Source of the DNA: Massariosphaeria phaeospora | Taxonomy: Eukaryota; Ascomycota; Dothideomycetes; Pleosporales | Length of the DNA stretch: 64,000 bases | Assembly (NCBI GenBank): GCA_011032825.1 | Contig: JAADJZ010000004.1 | Span: 496,001 to 560,000 of the forward strand | Direction of reading: 5' to 3' | Part shown: positions 36,045 to 46,302 of the stretch, piece after piece | Numbering within the stretch: the first letter of the stretch is position 1 | Layout: every line of letters begins with the position of its first letter | The notes under the pieces: model-generated | Databases searched by the model: none | What the model was told of the DNA's origin: nothing | The model's input: the letters and a program-made list of their open reading frames with translations, nothing else | Position numbers and translations under genes: made by a program

Positions 36045-37091
36045 TTAGGTGAATGCTGCATACTGCGGTGCGAATCCAGTGTCCCAGCCGAATCCGCTGC
36101 TGAAACCACCGTGCACAGCGCTTGACCCGCATTGCTGGGCAAGCACGCTGGGAAGTGGCAGGCACGGAATCGGCGCGATGGCCTGGGGTGGGCTGTAGTA
36201 GTGGCTCGTGGTGTTGTATGGCTGGCTGAAAGACGGCGTCGGCGACGGCAGCTGCACATCGCCCATGCCCATTGTGCTCCAGAATGACGGTTGCGTTTCA
36301 CCGCAGGTGGCAATGGTTGGGCTTGGGGTCGATGGCACCACATTCCAGGACTCAACCGGAGCGGGATGCGGTGAGATGTGGTGATTTGGCAGCCACCAGC
36401 CGGCGGCTCCAGGCGAGCTGGGGAGAAGCGGTGCGGGTCGGACGACATCCACGATCCTTGGAGGCGGAGGAAGCAGCGGGTGGAACAGTCCCATGACGGC
36501 GGCCTTGACGTCCTCACCTCGGCCCTCGAGTAGTTCTCCCGCGCCTTCCTCCTCGAGTCCTTCTAGTGCGTGCACTCCGGTCCGGAACACGTAGCGGTTG
36601 ACGGCCTGGACGAACTCGTCCTGCAGCTTCTTCAGCTGCATTTCCTTCTCGGCCCAGTTCCAGGTGCTGGCAGACACGTCGACCGAGTAGATGTCCTTGT
36701 GGTACTCGATAAGCGCTTCGATGGTTTCAGGCGTGAGCTTGAATGCAACCTCATGCTGTGATACCATGTCGACATGCACGACATAGGCCTCGATGTGGAT
36801 CAGCTGGTAGTTGAATAGCGCTTCGACTAGCGGATTCGAGTCCTTGCGCAATTCCGAGTCCGGAGCTTTCGGCACCATGATGGAGGCTAGCGACCAGATG
36901 GCGTTCGTGCTGGATAGGGTTTCGGTGAGACATCGCATGTGCTGCTGGACGCTGTTGAGCGGGCGCTTCACTCGGTTTATCCGCTTGAGCGTCTGGGTTA
37001 GCCACGGCTCCACCTTGGAGGGCAAGACGACGTTGACGGTTGATCGTGGCGCAAAGGCGGCCGCCGAGGCAGGCAGTAATAATATGGGCAT
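36045..37091 (-). CDS. Hypothetical protein, single exon (348 aa)
   Basis: An open frame of 349 codons from an ATG at 37091. I do not recognise a family. Residues 1-190 look helical and globular (VEPWLTQTLKRINRVKRPLN, VQQHMRCLTETLSSTNAIWS, FNYQLIHIEAYVVHVDM, WNWAEKEMQLKKLQDEFVQA). Residues 200-348 are Pro/Ser/Tyr-rich and probably disordered (FHPLLPPPPRIVDVV). The N-terminus MPILLLPASAAAFAPRS is mildly hydrophobic, but I would not call it a signal peptide with confidence. The helical part is the main reason to believe it is coding. Confidence 0.65.
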   Translation of the reverse strand: MPILLLPASAAAFAPRSTVNVVLPSKVEPWLTQTLKRINRVKRPLNSVQQHMRCLTETLSSTNAIWSLASIMVPKAPDSELRKDSNPLVEALFNYQLIHIEAYVVHVDMVSQHEVAFKLTPETIEALIEYHKDIYSVDVSASTWNWAEKEMQLKKLQDEFVQAVNRYVFRTGVHALEGLEEEGAGELLEGRGEDVKAAVMGLFHPLLPPPPRIVDVVRPAPLLPSSPGAAGWWLPNHHISPHPAPVESWNVVPSTPSPTIATCGETQPSFWSTMGMGDVQLPSPTPSFSQPYNTTSHYYSPPQAIAPIPCLPLPSVLAQQCGSSAVHGGFSSGFGWDTGFAPQYAAFT

Positions 37092-40000
37092 TGTGGCGGG
37101 TGGTAGTGGTGTGCGGCGATATTAGATGGGACGACGTATCAAACGAAAAAAAGGCGACAAAGGAGAAGGTAAAGAGATGTCTCAGGCGGAATGACGTTTC
37201 TGATTGTTCGCCGTGGGTTGAGAGGAGACGAGAAGGGGATGAGCGAATGAGGAGGGGACGAGGCGAGGTGAGAGGTGGAGGGTAGGGAAGGCTAGTAGTC
37301 GAGGGTGCCAACATTCTTAAGAGCTGAGCGAGGGGACGATCATGGGCCGCTCGGCATGGCCACATCGGCCGGGCAGGGTAGCATGCACACTGCCCCGTTT
37401 GGCTGCACTGCGCAGTTAGCTTGCGCGCGGGTTAGCTTGTTTAATCGTGCATATGTACATGGCGAGAAAAGTAGCTGCAGGTCTAGTCGGATCCAAGCTG
37501 ACCGACGGGGCACGGCGACGGCGGTGCGGGAGTCGTGGACGCGCGAGGATAGGCGGGACGGTGCCTGGGCGCCAGATTGCGATGGCCTCATGGCTCTCTC
37601 ACCCTACACGGGACCTGCAGGCGGAGATGAGGATGTGGAGAGGCGGCGCTCTGGCGGGCGGCGCCGTGGGGACCGTGGCAAAGCATGCGTTGCGACTGCG
37701 GCCGTGGGGAGCTGGAGCTGCTCGTGGCCGGGCAGCAGCTGAGAGCAGCGCGCTCACGGTCGACCATGCATATGCCATACAAGTAGGGCCGGCAGCGGCC
37801 TGATCGGGTGCGCGCAGACGAAGCGAAGACGTACACGCCCCGTGCGAGGACGCTGGACGCTGCGAGTGCGAGAGCGCCTTGCTGTTGGGCTCTGAGGCTG
37901 CTGGAGTTGCGACATGGCACCCATCTGGCGGGCTGTCCAGTTTCCAGAAGCCTTCCCCCAGCGTGCGACCGCGGGTTTGCTGCCGCATTGGGGGGCCCGC
38001 GGGTAAAGGAGCACGGCGGATAGAGTGCGGCCTAGGGGGTTGTGTCTCTCTCGCTCGCGACGAGTCCAGCGCGAGGGACGGTGGGATGGCTCGACGATGT
38101 GGTCTTGGAGTGTTGACAGGTCCTCGTTGGCAGAGGCTAAAAATGGGCGAGAAACAGGCCGCCCAATCAGCAGCCGGCGCCGGGGTAGCGGCAGGGATGC
38201 GCACCTGCCTCGGAAAGCCTCCTCACATGATCGCGATGGACTTCCAAGGAAGTCCTTGCCCGTCGAGCAGGACTCGGGACGCAAACACTGCGCGGCCCCG
38301 TCGTCGATAGCACCGGCGCGTGCTGCAACAGAGGCTCCACGCTCCCGCGACAGCAATGACGACGTCCCCACGCGACGGCCATCTGCGCGCCATCTGTGTG
38401 TGTTCTGCTGTGTTCTGCGGTGTCGTCGGGCTATGTGGCTGTGCGAAAGGTGGCGCAGGCGCAGGCTCGGGCGGGGCGATCGAATCCTCGGCATCGCCTC
38501 TGCCGACCGTCCACCCCAGCACTTACCGGGCCTCTTCACCCAAGTTACAACCATCATTGTGTAATCGCTCGCCCCCGCCGACGCCTACTGCCGCGCATAC
38601 TAGAAACACAAGTGCCCAACGGACCGCCATCCCACAGCCAGCAAGACCCTCGCCGTACTCTGCAGAGTCTCTCGCAGCGGCCGGCCGTTTCAACCGCCCG
38701 CACCCCCGTTGCCAGCGTCTGTTCGAGTGGAACAGAGCGCCCTCAACTGAAGCAGCAGCACGCGATTACGCAACTCCTAGCGACCCCGGCCAGCCTATCG
38801 CCCACCCATATCGGCGGTGCTATCGATAGCGACCCCCCGGCTGCCATGTTTCAAAACCTGCAAAGGCGACCCCGAGACCTGCGAGCCGGGCTCGCCAACG
38901 ACTGCGCCTCACGTACATCAACTGCCTAGTCTAGGGGAGTTGGCGTAGCCTCCATGCACTCGGTTGTGGCGGCATTCGTCACTCGACTGCCGCGTCTTTG
39001 CGCTGCTTGTCTGGAGAGAGATTTCCCCGCGAGAGCGTGCACTGTTGATCGTGCATCTAGGGCATCATGTTGAGTCCTGCATCTATCCATTCCGCTTTGG
39101 GGGCCCGTTCAGCTCGACAAGGGTCCTGGACTGCGTCCGATCCTGATCGAGGCGGCATCTGGAGTCTGGCCGTCAGGCGCACGCTAAAGCCGACTTCAAG
39201 CGGCAACAGCCAACTCCAACTCCAACCTCACCGACCGCAGTCGTCGTCCTCTCAGCGCATGCATCCCAGCCTGCGTCGTCGAAAAACTCATCGCCGTCGC
39301 CAACGAGTGGAGTGCAGGTAAACTTCCTGACGCCGTTTCAGAATCTGCTGGCGGGAGTCACGGCTGCATATCCAGCGCACCATCCGCATGTACATACGCT
39401 ACACACGCCGACGTGGATCGTGGTGAGTCACTGAAAAACTGGACGGAACCGCACGCCTCATTCTCGCTTGTCCCCGATCACATGAGCTTCTATTCCATGT
39501 TTCCCGTCTGTTTCTCTGCCCTGCTTCCTTCAATATTGACGTCTCAATCTCTCTTCCGTTCCGCGATTCCAAGATTGATTTTCGCTGCGTGTCGCTGCCC
39601 AACTCAACCAATGCCGTCGGAGTCGGCAAGCCTGCATTCGGTATTGGACGACGGCACGGTCAGAGATGCCCATCACGAGCGCGCTCAATGCCAAGGTTAT
39701 CAGCACGCGGTCTCCAATACACGACTTTCATTGCAGTCTCGAGTACGCCACGCGATGCATTGCAGGTACCAAGGTACATCGCATGGCTCGCAAAAGTCGC
39801 GCAATCCCCGTGCCTATTCCGCCTCAATACCCCGGATTTCTGCAATGATATCTCATTTTGTCGAGGCTCGGATTCGTATTCAGAGAGCACGAGGTCAGGG
39901 AAGAATTTGTTGCGTCAGGCGTTAACGCCGAGAGCGCAGTTGGTCGGCGACTATCCATGTCGTTCACATCACATACTTGCAGAGACCCAAAGCGCACCGT

Positions 40001-40681
40001 CTATCCCTGGTTGTCAGACAGCCGCTGGGATCCGATTACACGCAGCCCAACCCCCACCCGGCTGACATAATTCGTTGCTGATGCGCCTCTCAATTATATC
40101 ACCTTACCTCCACAACTCCTCTACTAGGCATTACCTAGTATGTTAGATACAATAGGGCTTTGCAAGGATCAAGGTAATAGATTTACATGTTGCTGACATC
40201 TCCTATACTGACAGGAGGATCGCCGAAAGTCTATCCAAATCAGCAATAAATTATGCCTGGGGGTGACGCGGATACAAGGAGTGTACGCGAGAATGAAACA
40301 ATACGGCGTGTTATGATTCTGACCGTTCGACGCTGGAGTTCAAATTTCTGAAGCTTAACCCTACCCAGAGAGAAAGCGGCGCTTTACCCTGCCGGTCCCT
40401 TCCGCGCCTAGACTACAGCTTCCCTCCAGGGCAACCGCCCCGCCCCCTTCACCTATTGAGAAGTACACTGTCGTGAATGGCTCCTCGAGATTACACACTG
40501 CCGCGCTTGGATAGAAACAGCTACAGATCTTTCCAAGTCGCAGGATATCCCGGCGCCACTGACTGTGTTCATATGGGAATGCGTGAGAGCAAGCCTCAGG
40601 TTCAGAATCTGTCCTTTTGCATGTATCCATTGCCATCGATGTGATTATAAGCTGTACATCTATATCTGTCCACTTTTCTAT
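37092..40681. other. 3.6 kb interval without a supported gene
   Basis: GC-rich from 37.3 to 39.4 kb, with long overlapping frames on both strands (267 codons on minus at 38557-37754, 177 on plus at 38396-38929). Their Arg/Ser/Pro composition is that of shadow frames. A family-1 element in inverted orientation occupies 40052-40264. An ATG-less open frame at about 39146-39431 (TPFQNLLAGVTAAYPAHHPH) looks somewhat protein-like but has no partner exon. Confidence 0.45.
40052..40264 (-). mobile_element. MITE-like element, family 1, copy 4 (inverted)
   Basis: Reverse complement of the copies at 3.1-6.9 kb. The left end GACATAATTCGTTGCTGATG matches the inverted right end of copy 3. The right end AATAAATTATGCCTGGGGG matches the inverted left end of copy 1. 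The interior carries AATAGGGCTTTGCAAGGATC and TCCTATACTGACAGGAGGAT. About 213 bp. Confidence 0.72.
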
Positions 40682-41614
40682 TCACACCGCCACTCCGCTC
40701 CGCTCTGTCATCGCACCCTCTTCGTCCAAGCTTCCTTCTTCGACGTTAAACAGAAACATAACTGTAACGATTGCTTTCACAACAGCACTCAAAAGCAATG
40801 CAAATGCCGAATTCACTCTCGAGTGGGCAAAAGCGCCTACGAAGGACCCCGCCGCCAACATCACCAGAAACAGCAGGCGCCGGTTGCGGTGCCGGTTGTT
40901 CAAAGAGTGCAGCTGTGGGTCGACGAGTAGATCAACGTATGCGGCTGTTGCCATAGCCTACAAGCGTAGTGGTCAGCAGGAGCCGCTGCTCGATAAATAT
41001 GAGGTGGTGCATACTGTGGTAATCTGTGGGACATTCAAGGGCCGCGCCATGGCAACCTGCGCAGCAGAACTAACCGCCAACAACGTGATGACAACCATGG
41101 CCACAGCATCCGACCCACTCGCTCTTGTACTCCTCTGTACACCAACAGTGGCGAACACAAGCGCCGTCTGCACGACATTGGTGAACAGTAGCCAGAGCCT
41201 GTTCCGCGGCCCGAACACATTGCCAACCTGGCCCCACAAATAACAACCCGCGACGAACGTCCCCAGCGACACGCCGACGCTGCGCAGCGAGAAGAGCGCG
41301 CCGCCGAGACCCGATAGCCCGACGGCCAAGAGCACTGTGTTGCCCGTTTGGTTGGACGCGAAACATTGGTAGTCGGGGTAGGTTGTGGCGTCTTGGATGC
41401 CGGTTGCGAAGGAGAGGAGCAGGAGCTCGGTTTCGAGGAGGAGATCTGGGCTGAGGCCGGAGCGCACGGAGCGGGAAAGATAGGAGCGCAGATGTGGGAG
41501 GTGGAAGGGGTGGGACATGCATGTTCGTTGCGGGGAGGATGTCGCTGGCGATGGGCTGAGGGAACGACGAGCCTGGAGAGGATTTTTGGAGGGAGGCATC
41601 GAAGCCAGTGGCAT
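40682..41614 (-). CDS. DUF1275 (YoaK-type) membrane protein
   Basis: DUF1275 proteins are small multi-span membrane proteins found in bacteria and fungi; their substrate is not established. Two exons: 41614-41015 and 40957-40682 (876 nt, 291 aa) with a 57 bp intron (GTATGC..TTGTAG) in phase. The signature follows a ~50-residue N-terminal tail: ELLLLSFATGIQDATTYPDY, then CFASNQTGNTVLLAVGLSGL. Further hydrophobic spans are SVGVSLGTFVAGCYLW, LWLLFTNVVQTALVFATVG, MVVITLLAVSSAAQVAMA, RLLFLVMLAAGSFVGAFA and FALLLSAVVKAIVTVMFLF. ITTAMATAAYVDLLVDPQL across the splice is also typical. An internal ATG at 41599 (MPPSKNP) could serve as an alternative start. It lies next to the YeeE/YedE gene on the same strand, but a link in function is not shown. 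Confidence 0.88.
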
Positions 41615-42327
41615 TGAGGGTAATGCTCCTTGTACTTGGGAGAAACCGACATGTAAGATTGAATGGTTGTACTAGGCTGACTTTGTACGGACAGATGATG
41701 AACTGAAGCTTCGATTTGCGAAACGAGGTAGGCGACGATGGCATGTATACGTCGGCCATATCACAAATCGCTTCGAGCACGTGTGCGCAAGACTCGACGA
41801 CAATCGAACACCGCTTTGAAGAAGGATGGGAACGTCGAAAACGGGGTCGGCGACTCACCACCTAGCCTACGTCTAGCCGTCGGGATAGCACTTGATGGCC
41901 GGTCGGCGACACCCCGGATCGCCTTCTCGGTTGGGCCTCGCATTGATGGATCGCTTGCATGCTGGAACCTCGCCGAACGGATTCTTTCTTTAGTCAGCAA
42001 TATCTCCCAGAGCAACTGAACTGAACTGGAGCGAAGAGGTGGAGATGGAGGGAGAGGTGGAGAGGCGTCGTGCTCGTGCGCTCACGGCACCGAATGACGG
42101 ACTTTGAAGATCTCAAATGAGCCCATACGATTTCAGAGAGTTGCAAAGAGTGGGCAGTGTTTGTTCCAAACCTTAAAATACCAGTCTCTAGAATGCTTCA
42201 ACGCCAGCTTGACTAAAAACGCCCCCAATAGGATCCTCAACATATCGATACAAATAAAATATTCTTCTCCTCCTTCGGTCCGACTCGCGCCTCACTTCTA
42301 GAAACAACCTATACTTCTCTACCCACG
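41615..42327. other. Intergenic between DUF1275 and YeeE/YedE genes
   Basis: Promoter side of the DUF1275 gene and 3' flank of the YeeE/YedE gene. I see no supported gene; frames of 84-93 codons overlap on both strands. Confidence 0.6.
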
Positions 42328-43444
42328 TTATGGCAAAACGCTGGCGAGGCCCATTCCGCCAGCAAACATGCTCGCAACCGTCACGACACTCGACGTAGCC
42401 AACATGCTCATCCCACTGAGGCCATGGCCTGAAGTACAGCCGCCCGCAAGCCTCGCCCCAAATACCATAACTAAACCTCCAACAACAGCTCTTGTGGGCG
42501 AGATGTCCATGCCAATTGCAGTCGCCGCCACTGCGAACTTCGGCACCACGCGGACCAGCGCAGCAGCGCCTAGCATCACGCCGCCCGCAAACGCCATTGC
42601 GGGCGTCGGCATCAATACATTCTTCGCACTCTTGCCACGCGCTTGAAACAGCGTGCAGACTTTGGCGCCGACGTCTTCATACGCAGTCGACACGCCCACG
42701 GGCACGCCCCGAAGAATCAAAGACACCAGCTGCGCTGCCCCTATGGCCAAGCCGCCCACAATCGGAGGGAGAAAGGGGCTCTGCTCCGCTGCCGGCGCCG
42801 GTGGAAGAGGACCCAACATCATGGCGGCACCCACAACAACAACGCATATCGCCTCGTACACAAGCAACGCTACATCGGCACTGACGCCGAACTTCTGGTC
42901 GAGCCACAGCGCCTGCTGCTGTTTCGGCGTCGCGCAGCTTGCCCCGCGCCGCAGCGAGCTCCCCAGCGCGGCATACAAGATTCCGCCGGCGAGGCCGCCC
43001 GAAAACGAGTACATGCCCGGCTGCGTCGCTGTAACCAGCTGCACGAGCACAGTGCCGGGACACGCGCCCGTCAGCGCCATGCCGAAGCCGAGCAGCACGC
43101 CGCCGATGATGTTGCCGTCGTAGGGTAGGCGGGTGCCGAGCGTGGAGGGGGTGCGCGGCTTTTTGGGGACGGAGTTTGTGTGGGAGAGGATGTGCATGAG
43201 GAGGCTGGGCGGAGGGGAGGGTTAGCGGGTTGGGAATGGGGGCGGGGGAGAGGGAGAGGGAGAGGAGGAAATGGGAGAAGATGGGGACGTACGCGCTCGC
43301 GCTGCTGGCTGTTAGGAACACTTTCAGCATGTGTAGGTCCGTGAGGCGTAGTTGCGAGATGATGGTAGAGGGATCCCACATGCCGGATGCGGCGAGCGCG
43401 GCGCCGAAGGTTGTGCCTGATACGAGAGATGTGGTGAGGTCCAT
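42328..43444 (-). CDS. YeeE/YedE-family (TsuA-like) sulfur-compound transporter
   Basis: YeeE/YedE (DUF395) proteins import thiosulfate (TsuA) or related sulfur species through a relay of conserved cysteines; the exact substrate here is unknown. Two exons: 43444-43293 and 43204-42328 (1029 nt, 342 aa) with an 88 bp intron (GTACGT..CGCTAAC..CAG). It is a fused two-half protein. The first half has IIGGVLLGFGMALTGACPGT (Cys99) and the second has GLVMVFGARLAGGCTSGHGL (Cys307), the two signature Cys motifs. Spans between them include LLVYEAICVVVVGAAMMLG and IVGGLAIGAAQLVSLILRG. Probably a plasma-membrane or organelle-membrane protein. It is divergent from the Zn(2)Cys(6) gene and is likely to share its promoter. 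Bacterial homologues often sit beside sulfur dioxygenases, and one lies nearby here. Confidence 0.9.
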
Positions 43445-44331
43445 AGTTTAGTTTGGTTTGTGTGATGGCTGTGGAGTTGGATGTTGTGGGTGGGTGCGGA
43501 GAAGGGAGGATAGACAAGTTAAGTTAAGGTTAAGTTTCGTGGTCTGGTCTGGTTTTGGTTGAGTTGCAACGAATGCGTGTATAAGACTGACAAGTTAAGT
43601 TTCCAAGCGCAGGATCTTGCCGAAAGAAGATGAGCCTCTGCGACTCGACCGAGGCTCTTGTATTGGAAATGCATCGTCGCATCGTCGCATCGTCGCAGCG
43701 TTGTAGCTCTTCGTCGCCGATGCATGGGGTGGGGTCTCTGGCTGACGGTGCAGGGGGCGAAACTTGCGGTCGCCGATTACTTATATATCCAGTTCCCCGA
43801 CGGGTCAACGGGTTAGTGATTAGTTATTGCAGCGCATGGGGACCTCGACGTATTATCTAGAACAATAGTTCTTGCGTGTAGATCGACATCGACTTGGACA
43901 GGGGCATCATTTGTTGATGGGTCCGCGGCGCTAGAGGTCGTTTTGGGCAGTTTTCTGGAAGTACTCCGCACCGGTGATGGGCGAGCTACAGAGCTGCAGA
44001 GACGCTGTGGTTTCTTCCTCTATGTTCATGCGACGTTTGAAGTTGTGGACCAAAGGGGCGAACTCAGTGTACATCTCATCACTCCCTGGGTATCTCCTAT
44101 ACTGTACTAGCATGGGGCTAATCGGCGACTTCAGGGCTTCTTCGGCGTCCTCTGCTCTCGTCTCATCTCACAACACCTGCAAGGTTCGCATGAGCCGTGA
44201 GGTGTGACCGTGGGCTCGGGGATGGGGTTATATATGCTCTCGGGCGGCCATTGTCCTTCGGGCTTCACTCTCAGGCTCTACCACCTGCCATCGGCTTTCT
44301 CGCCTCGTCCATCGTCCAGCTCGGGGTTGTC
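43445..44331. promoter_or_regulatory. Shared upstream region of transporter and regulator
   Basis: 887 bp between two divergent start codons. A 13 bp direct repeat GACAAGTTAAGTT lies at 43513-43525 and 43589-43601, on the transporter side. TATA-like TTATATAT occurs at 43781-43788 and again at 44228-44235, 97 bp before the regulator ATG. I cannot assign a binding site with confidence. Confidence 0.55.
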
Positions 44332-46107
44332 ATGGCTTCCCCAGAGGCAGCACCGCTTGCCCGACCCGTATCCCTGGCTTGCCTGGAGTGTCGTCAAGCG
44401 CACCTGAAGTGCGACGGAAACGCACCCGTCTGTGCGCGTTGCGTGTCTCGGGGCCTCTCCTGCATCTACGCCGTCTCGAGGCGCGGCTGTCGACGCAGCA
44501 CAAAACGACGGACCGCTGGAGCCGAGTCCGTTGGCAGTCCGACGTCGCTAAACGGCCTGTCTGCGTCGTCTCTGTGGGTCGCCCCCGATGCCTCAGGGCT
44601 TGATGAACTGGCTGCCGCTGCGAGTGTCTTCGATGATCAGACACTCAACAATCAGCCAGCTCTGCCAGTGCCAGTACTGCTCAATGGCTCGAATGCTCAG
44701 GAGAGCGAGCGTCTTCAGCCGTGGTTCGACGACGAGCTGTTGGTCAATATGTACTATCTCAACTTCCACAATAGCCATCCCCTCTTGCTGCCGAAGAGCC
44801 TATATTGTGAACGCGGCTACCCCCGCGCTTTGAAGGCAGTGGTTGAGTTCGTCGGAAGCCACTTCTCGCCGGCCGCTTCCAGCGACGCACTGCGGCTAGC
44901 CACGGAAAGAGAACTCGAAAGCGGAGAACAGAACACTCCAGAGATAGTCCAAGCCCGCGTTCTTTATGCCATCTTACTTTTTGCCCGAAGCGACATCTCC
45001 GAGGGTCAGCGCATGCTCGCTCAGGCCATCAACATCGCTATGGACTTGGGCATGCATCGTCGTGACTTTGCCGCCTCGTATGCAAATAATCGGCCGATGG
45101 AGGAGGAGAGCATGCGGAGAACGTGGTATGAGCTGTACATAACAGACGGCTGCGTGGCTGCGTTCCAGCGGAAGTCTTCGTTCACGACCAACACCGTTAG
45201 CGCCGACGTCTTGCTGCCCTGCGATGACAGTGTATACGATGACGGAGTATGCCTGCACAAGCCCGCATCTAGAGGCGACTTCGAAAGCAGTGCGTTTGCA
45301 GACGAGGAGCGCGTATTCTCATCCTTCAGCTATCGAGTCGAAGCTGTCCGTATACTTGGACGGGTCTTGGCCATCACAGGAGCGCATGGAGTGCACCGCG
45401 ACCAGGTCCAGGCTGTGGATAACGCCCTCGCTGGGTTCCTGCACCACTTGCCGCCCTCGAAATCTGAAGCAGAGGTCGTCGACATGTACGGTGAGCTCGA
45501 CGAGCTCATGTTCCAGGCGCACTCTATCATCCAGTACGCCACCATTCTTCTGCATTTTCCACGCGGTGATCTAGCTTCTCCCGGTCCACTTGCGGTAGAT
45601 ATGCCAGGTGGCAATAGTGCCAAGTTCGTCTGTCCTTGCACACGACAACATGTCCACTCCATCAAAGCGATCGAAGCATCCAAAGCACTATCGATGCTAG
45701 CCGCCTTTCGAGCTCCTGTGCAGCGACACAGTCCTTTCTTCGTCTATCCGTTGGCCCTTGGTGCCGTTGTGCAGCTTTCTGCCAGCACGATCCATTCAGC
45801 AAGCTCGACACGCTGCTTTGAGCAGCATTTCGATCGCATCAAGCTGATCTCGGGAGTGCTGAAGTCTCTAAGTCGATTTTGGCCAATCGCCGACATGATA
45901 CTGCGCTCGTTGAACCGCGTGGCTCTGGCTGTCTTCCAGGCCTTGCGCAGTGATGAACCCGCAGGTCTCACGCTACAGCATGATGTTATGGACTGTGGGC
46001 TGGACCCTTGCTCGAACGCGATGACGGGCAGCACTTGGCTTGAGGGGTTCGATGTGCAGGATCTACAGGGCCTCATTGGTTTCGATACAAACGGGGTTTG
46101 TTTCTAA
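44332..46107 (+). CDS. Zn(2)Cys(6) fungal transcription factor
   Basis: Nuclear binuclear-zinc-cluster regulator. Single exon, 591 aa from the ATG at 44332; the upstream in-frame extension has no cluster-like sequence and I reject it. The cluster is Cys17-x2-Cys20-x6-Cys27-x6-Cys34-x2-Cys37-x6-Cys44 (CLECRQAHLKCDGNAPVCAR), followed by a basic linker (RRGCRRSTKRR). The middle homology region spans about 140-450 and includes LLVNMYYLNFHNSHPLLLPK, EIVQARVLYAILLFARSDIS, and AQAINIAMDLGMHRRDFA with MRRTWYELYITDGCVAAFQ. This layout is that of the XlnR/AmyR-like Zn-cluster group; the target genes are unknown. It lies between the divergent YeeE/YedE gene and the convergent persulfide-dioxygenase-like gene, so local control of both is a reasonable inference. 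Confidence 0.9.
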   Translation: MASPEAAPLARPVSLACLECRQAHLKCDGNAPVCARCVSRGLSCIYAVSRRGCRRSTKRRTAGAESVGSPTSLNGLSASSLWVAPDASGLDELAAAASVFDDQTLNNQPALPVPVLLNGSNAQESERLQPWFDDELLVNMYYLNFHNSHPLLLPKSLYCERGYPRALKAVVEFVGSHFSPAASSDALRLATERELESGEQNTPEIVQARVLYAILLFARSDISEGQRMLAQAINIAMDLGMHRRDFAASYANNRPMEEESMRRTWYELYITDGCVAAFQRKSSFTTNTVSADVLLPCDDSVYDDGVCLHKPASRGDFESSAFADEERVFSSFSYRVEAVRILGRVLAITGAHGVHRDQVQAVDNALAGFLHHLPPSKSEAEVVDMYGELDELMFQAHSIIQYATILLHFPRGDLASPGPLAVDMPGGNSAKFVCPCTRQHVHSIKAIEASKALSMLAAFRAPVQRHSPFFVYPLALGAVVQLSASTIHSASSTRCFEQHFDRIKLISGVLKSLSRFWPIADMILRSLNRVALAVFQALRSDEPAGLTLQHDVMDCGLDPCSNAMTGSTWLEGFDVQDLQGLIGFDTNGVCF

Positions 46108-46302
46108 TGTGAAGGTGTATTGACCGAGACCGCGGACATACACACAATTCTACTCCATTCAGTCTCTAAAACCTGGTGCAAGATGAACTCAGAATTCACG
46201 CATATATCTCTTGATACCGACAAACGCCAAGTTATCACCAAAGTTGAAGCTGTATGGGATGTACTAAATAGATCCCTCTCCGAAAAACCGACTACCCCGG
46301 AT

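Noticed and set aside
37754..38557. Long overlapping frames on both strands (267 codons minus, 179 and 177 codons plus)
   Set aside because: High GC removes stop codons; sequences are Arg/Ser/Pro-rich, overlap each other, and have no domain or splice pattern.
39146..39431. ATG-less open frame with protein-like sequence (TPFQNLLAGVTAAYPAHHPH)
   Set aside because: No start codon, no partner exon with matching phase, and no known family.
44197..44331. N-terminal extension of the zinc-cluster regulator
   Set aside because: The extension begins at a non-ATG or poor start, and the cluster normally lies near the N-terminus, as it does from the ATG at 44332.
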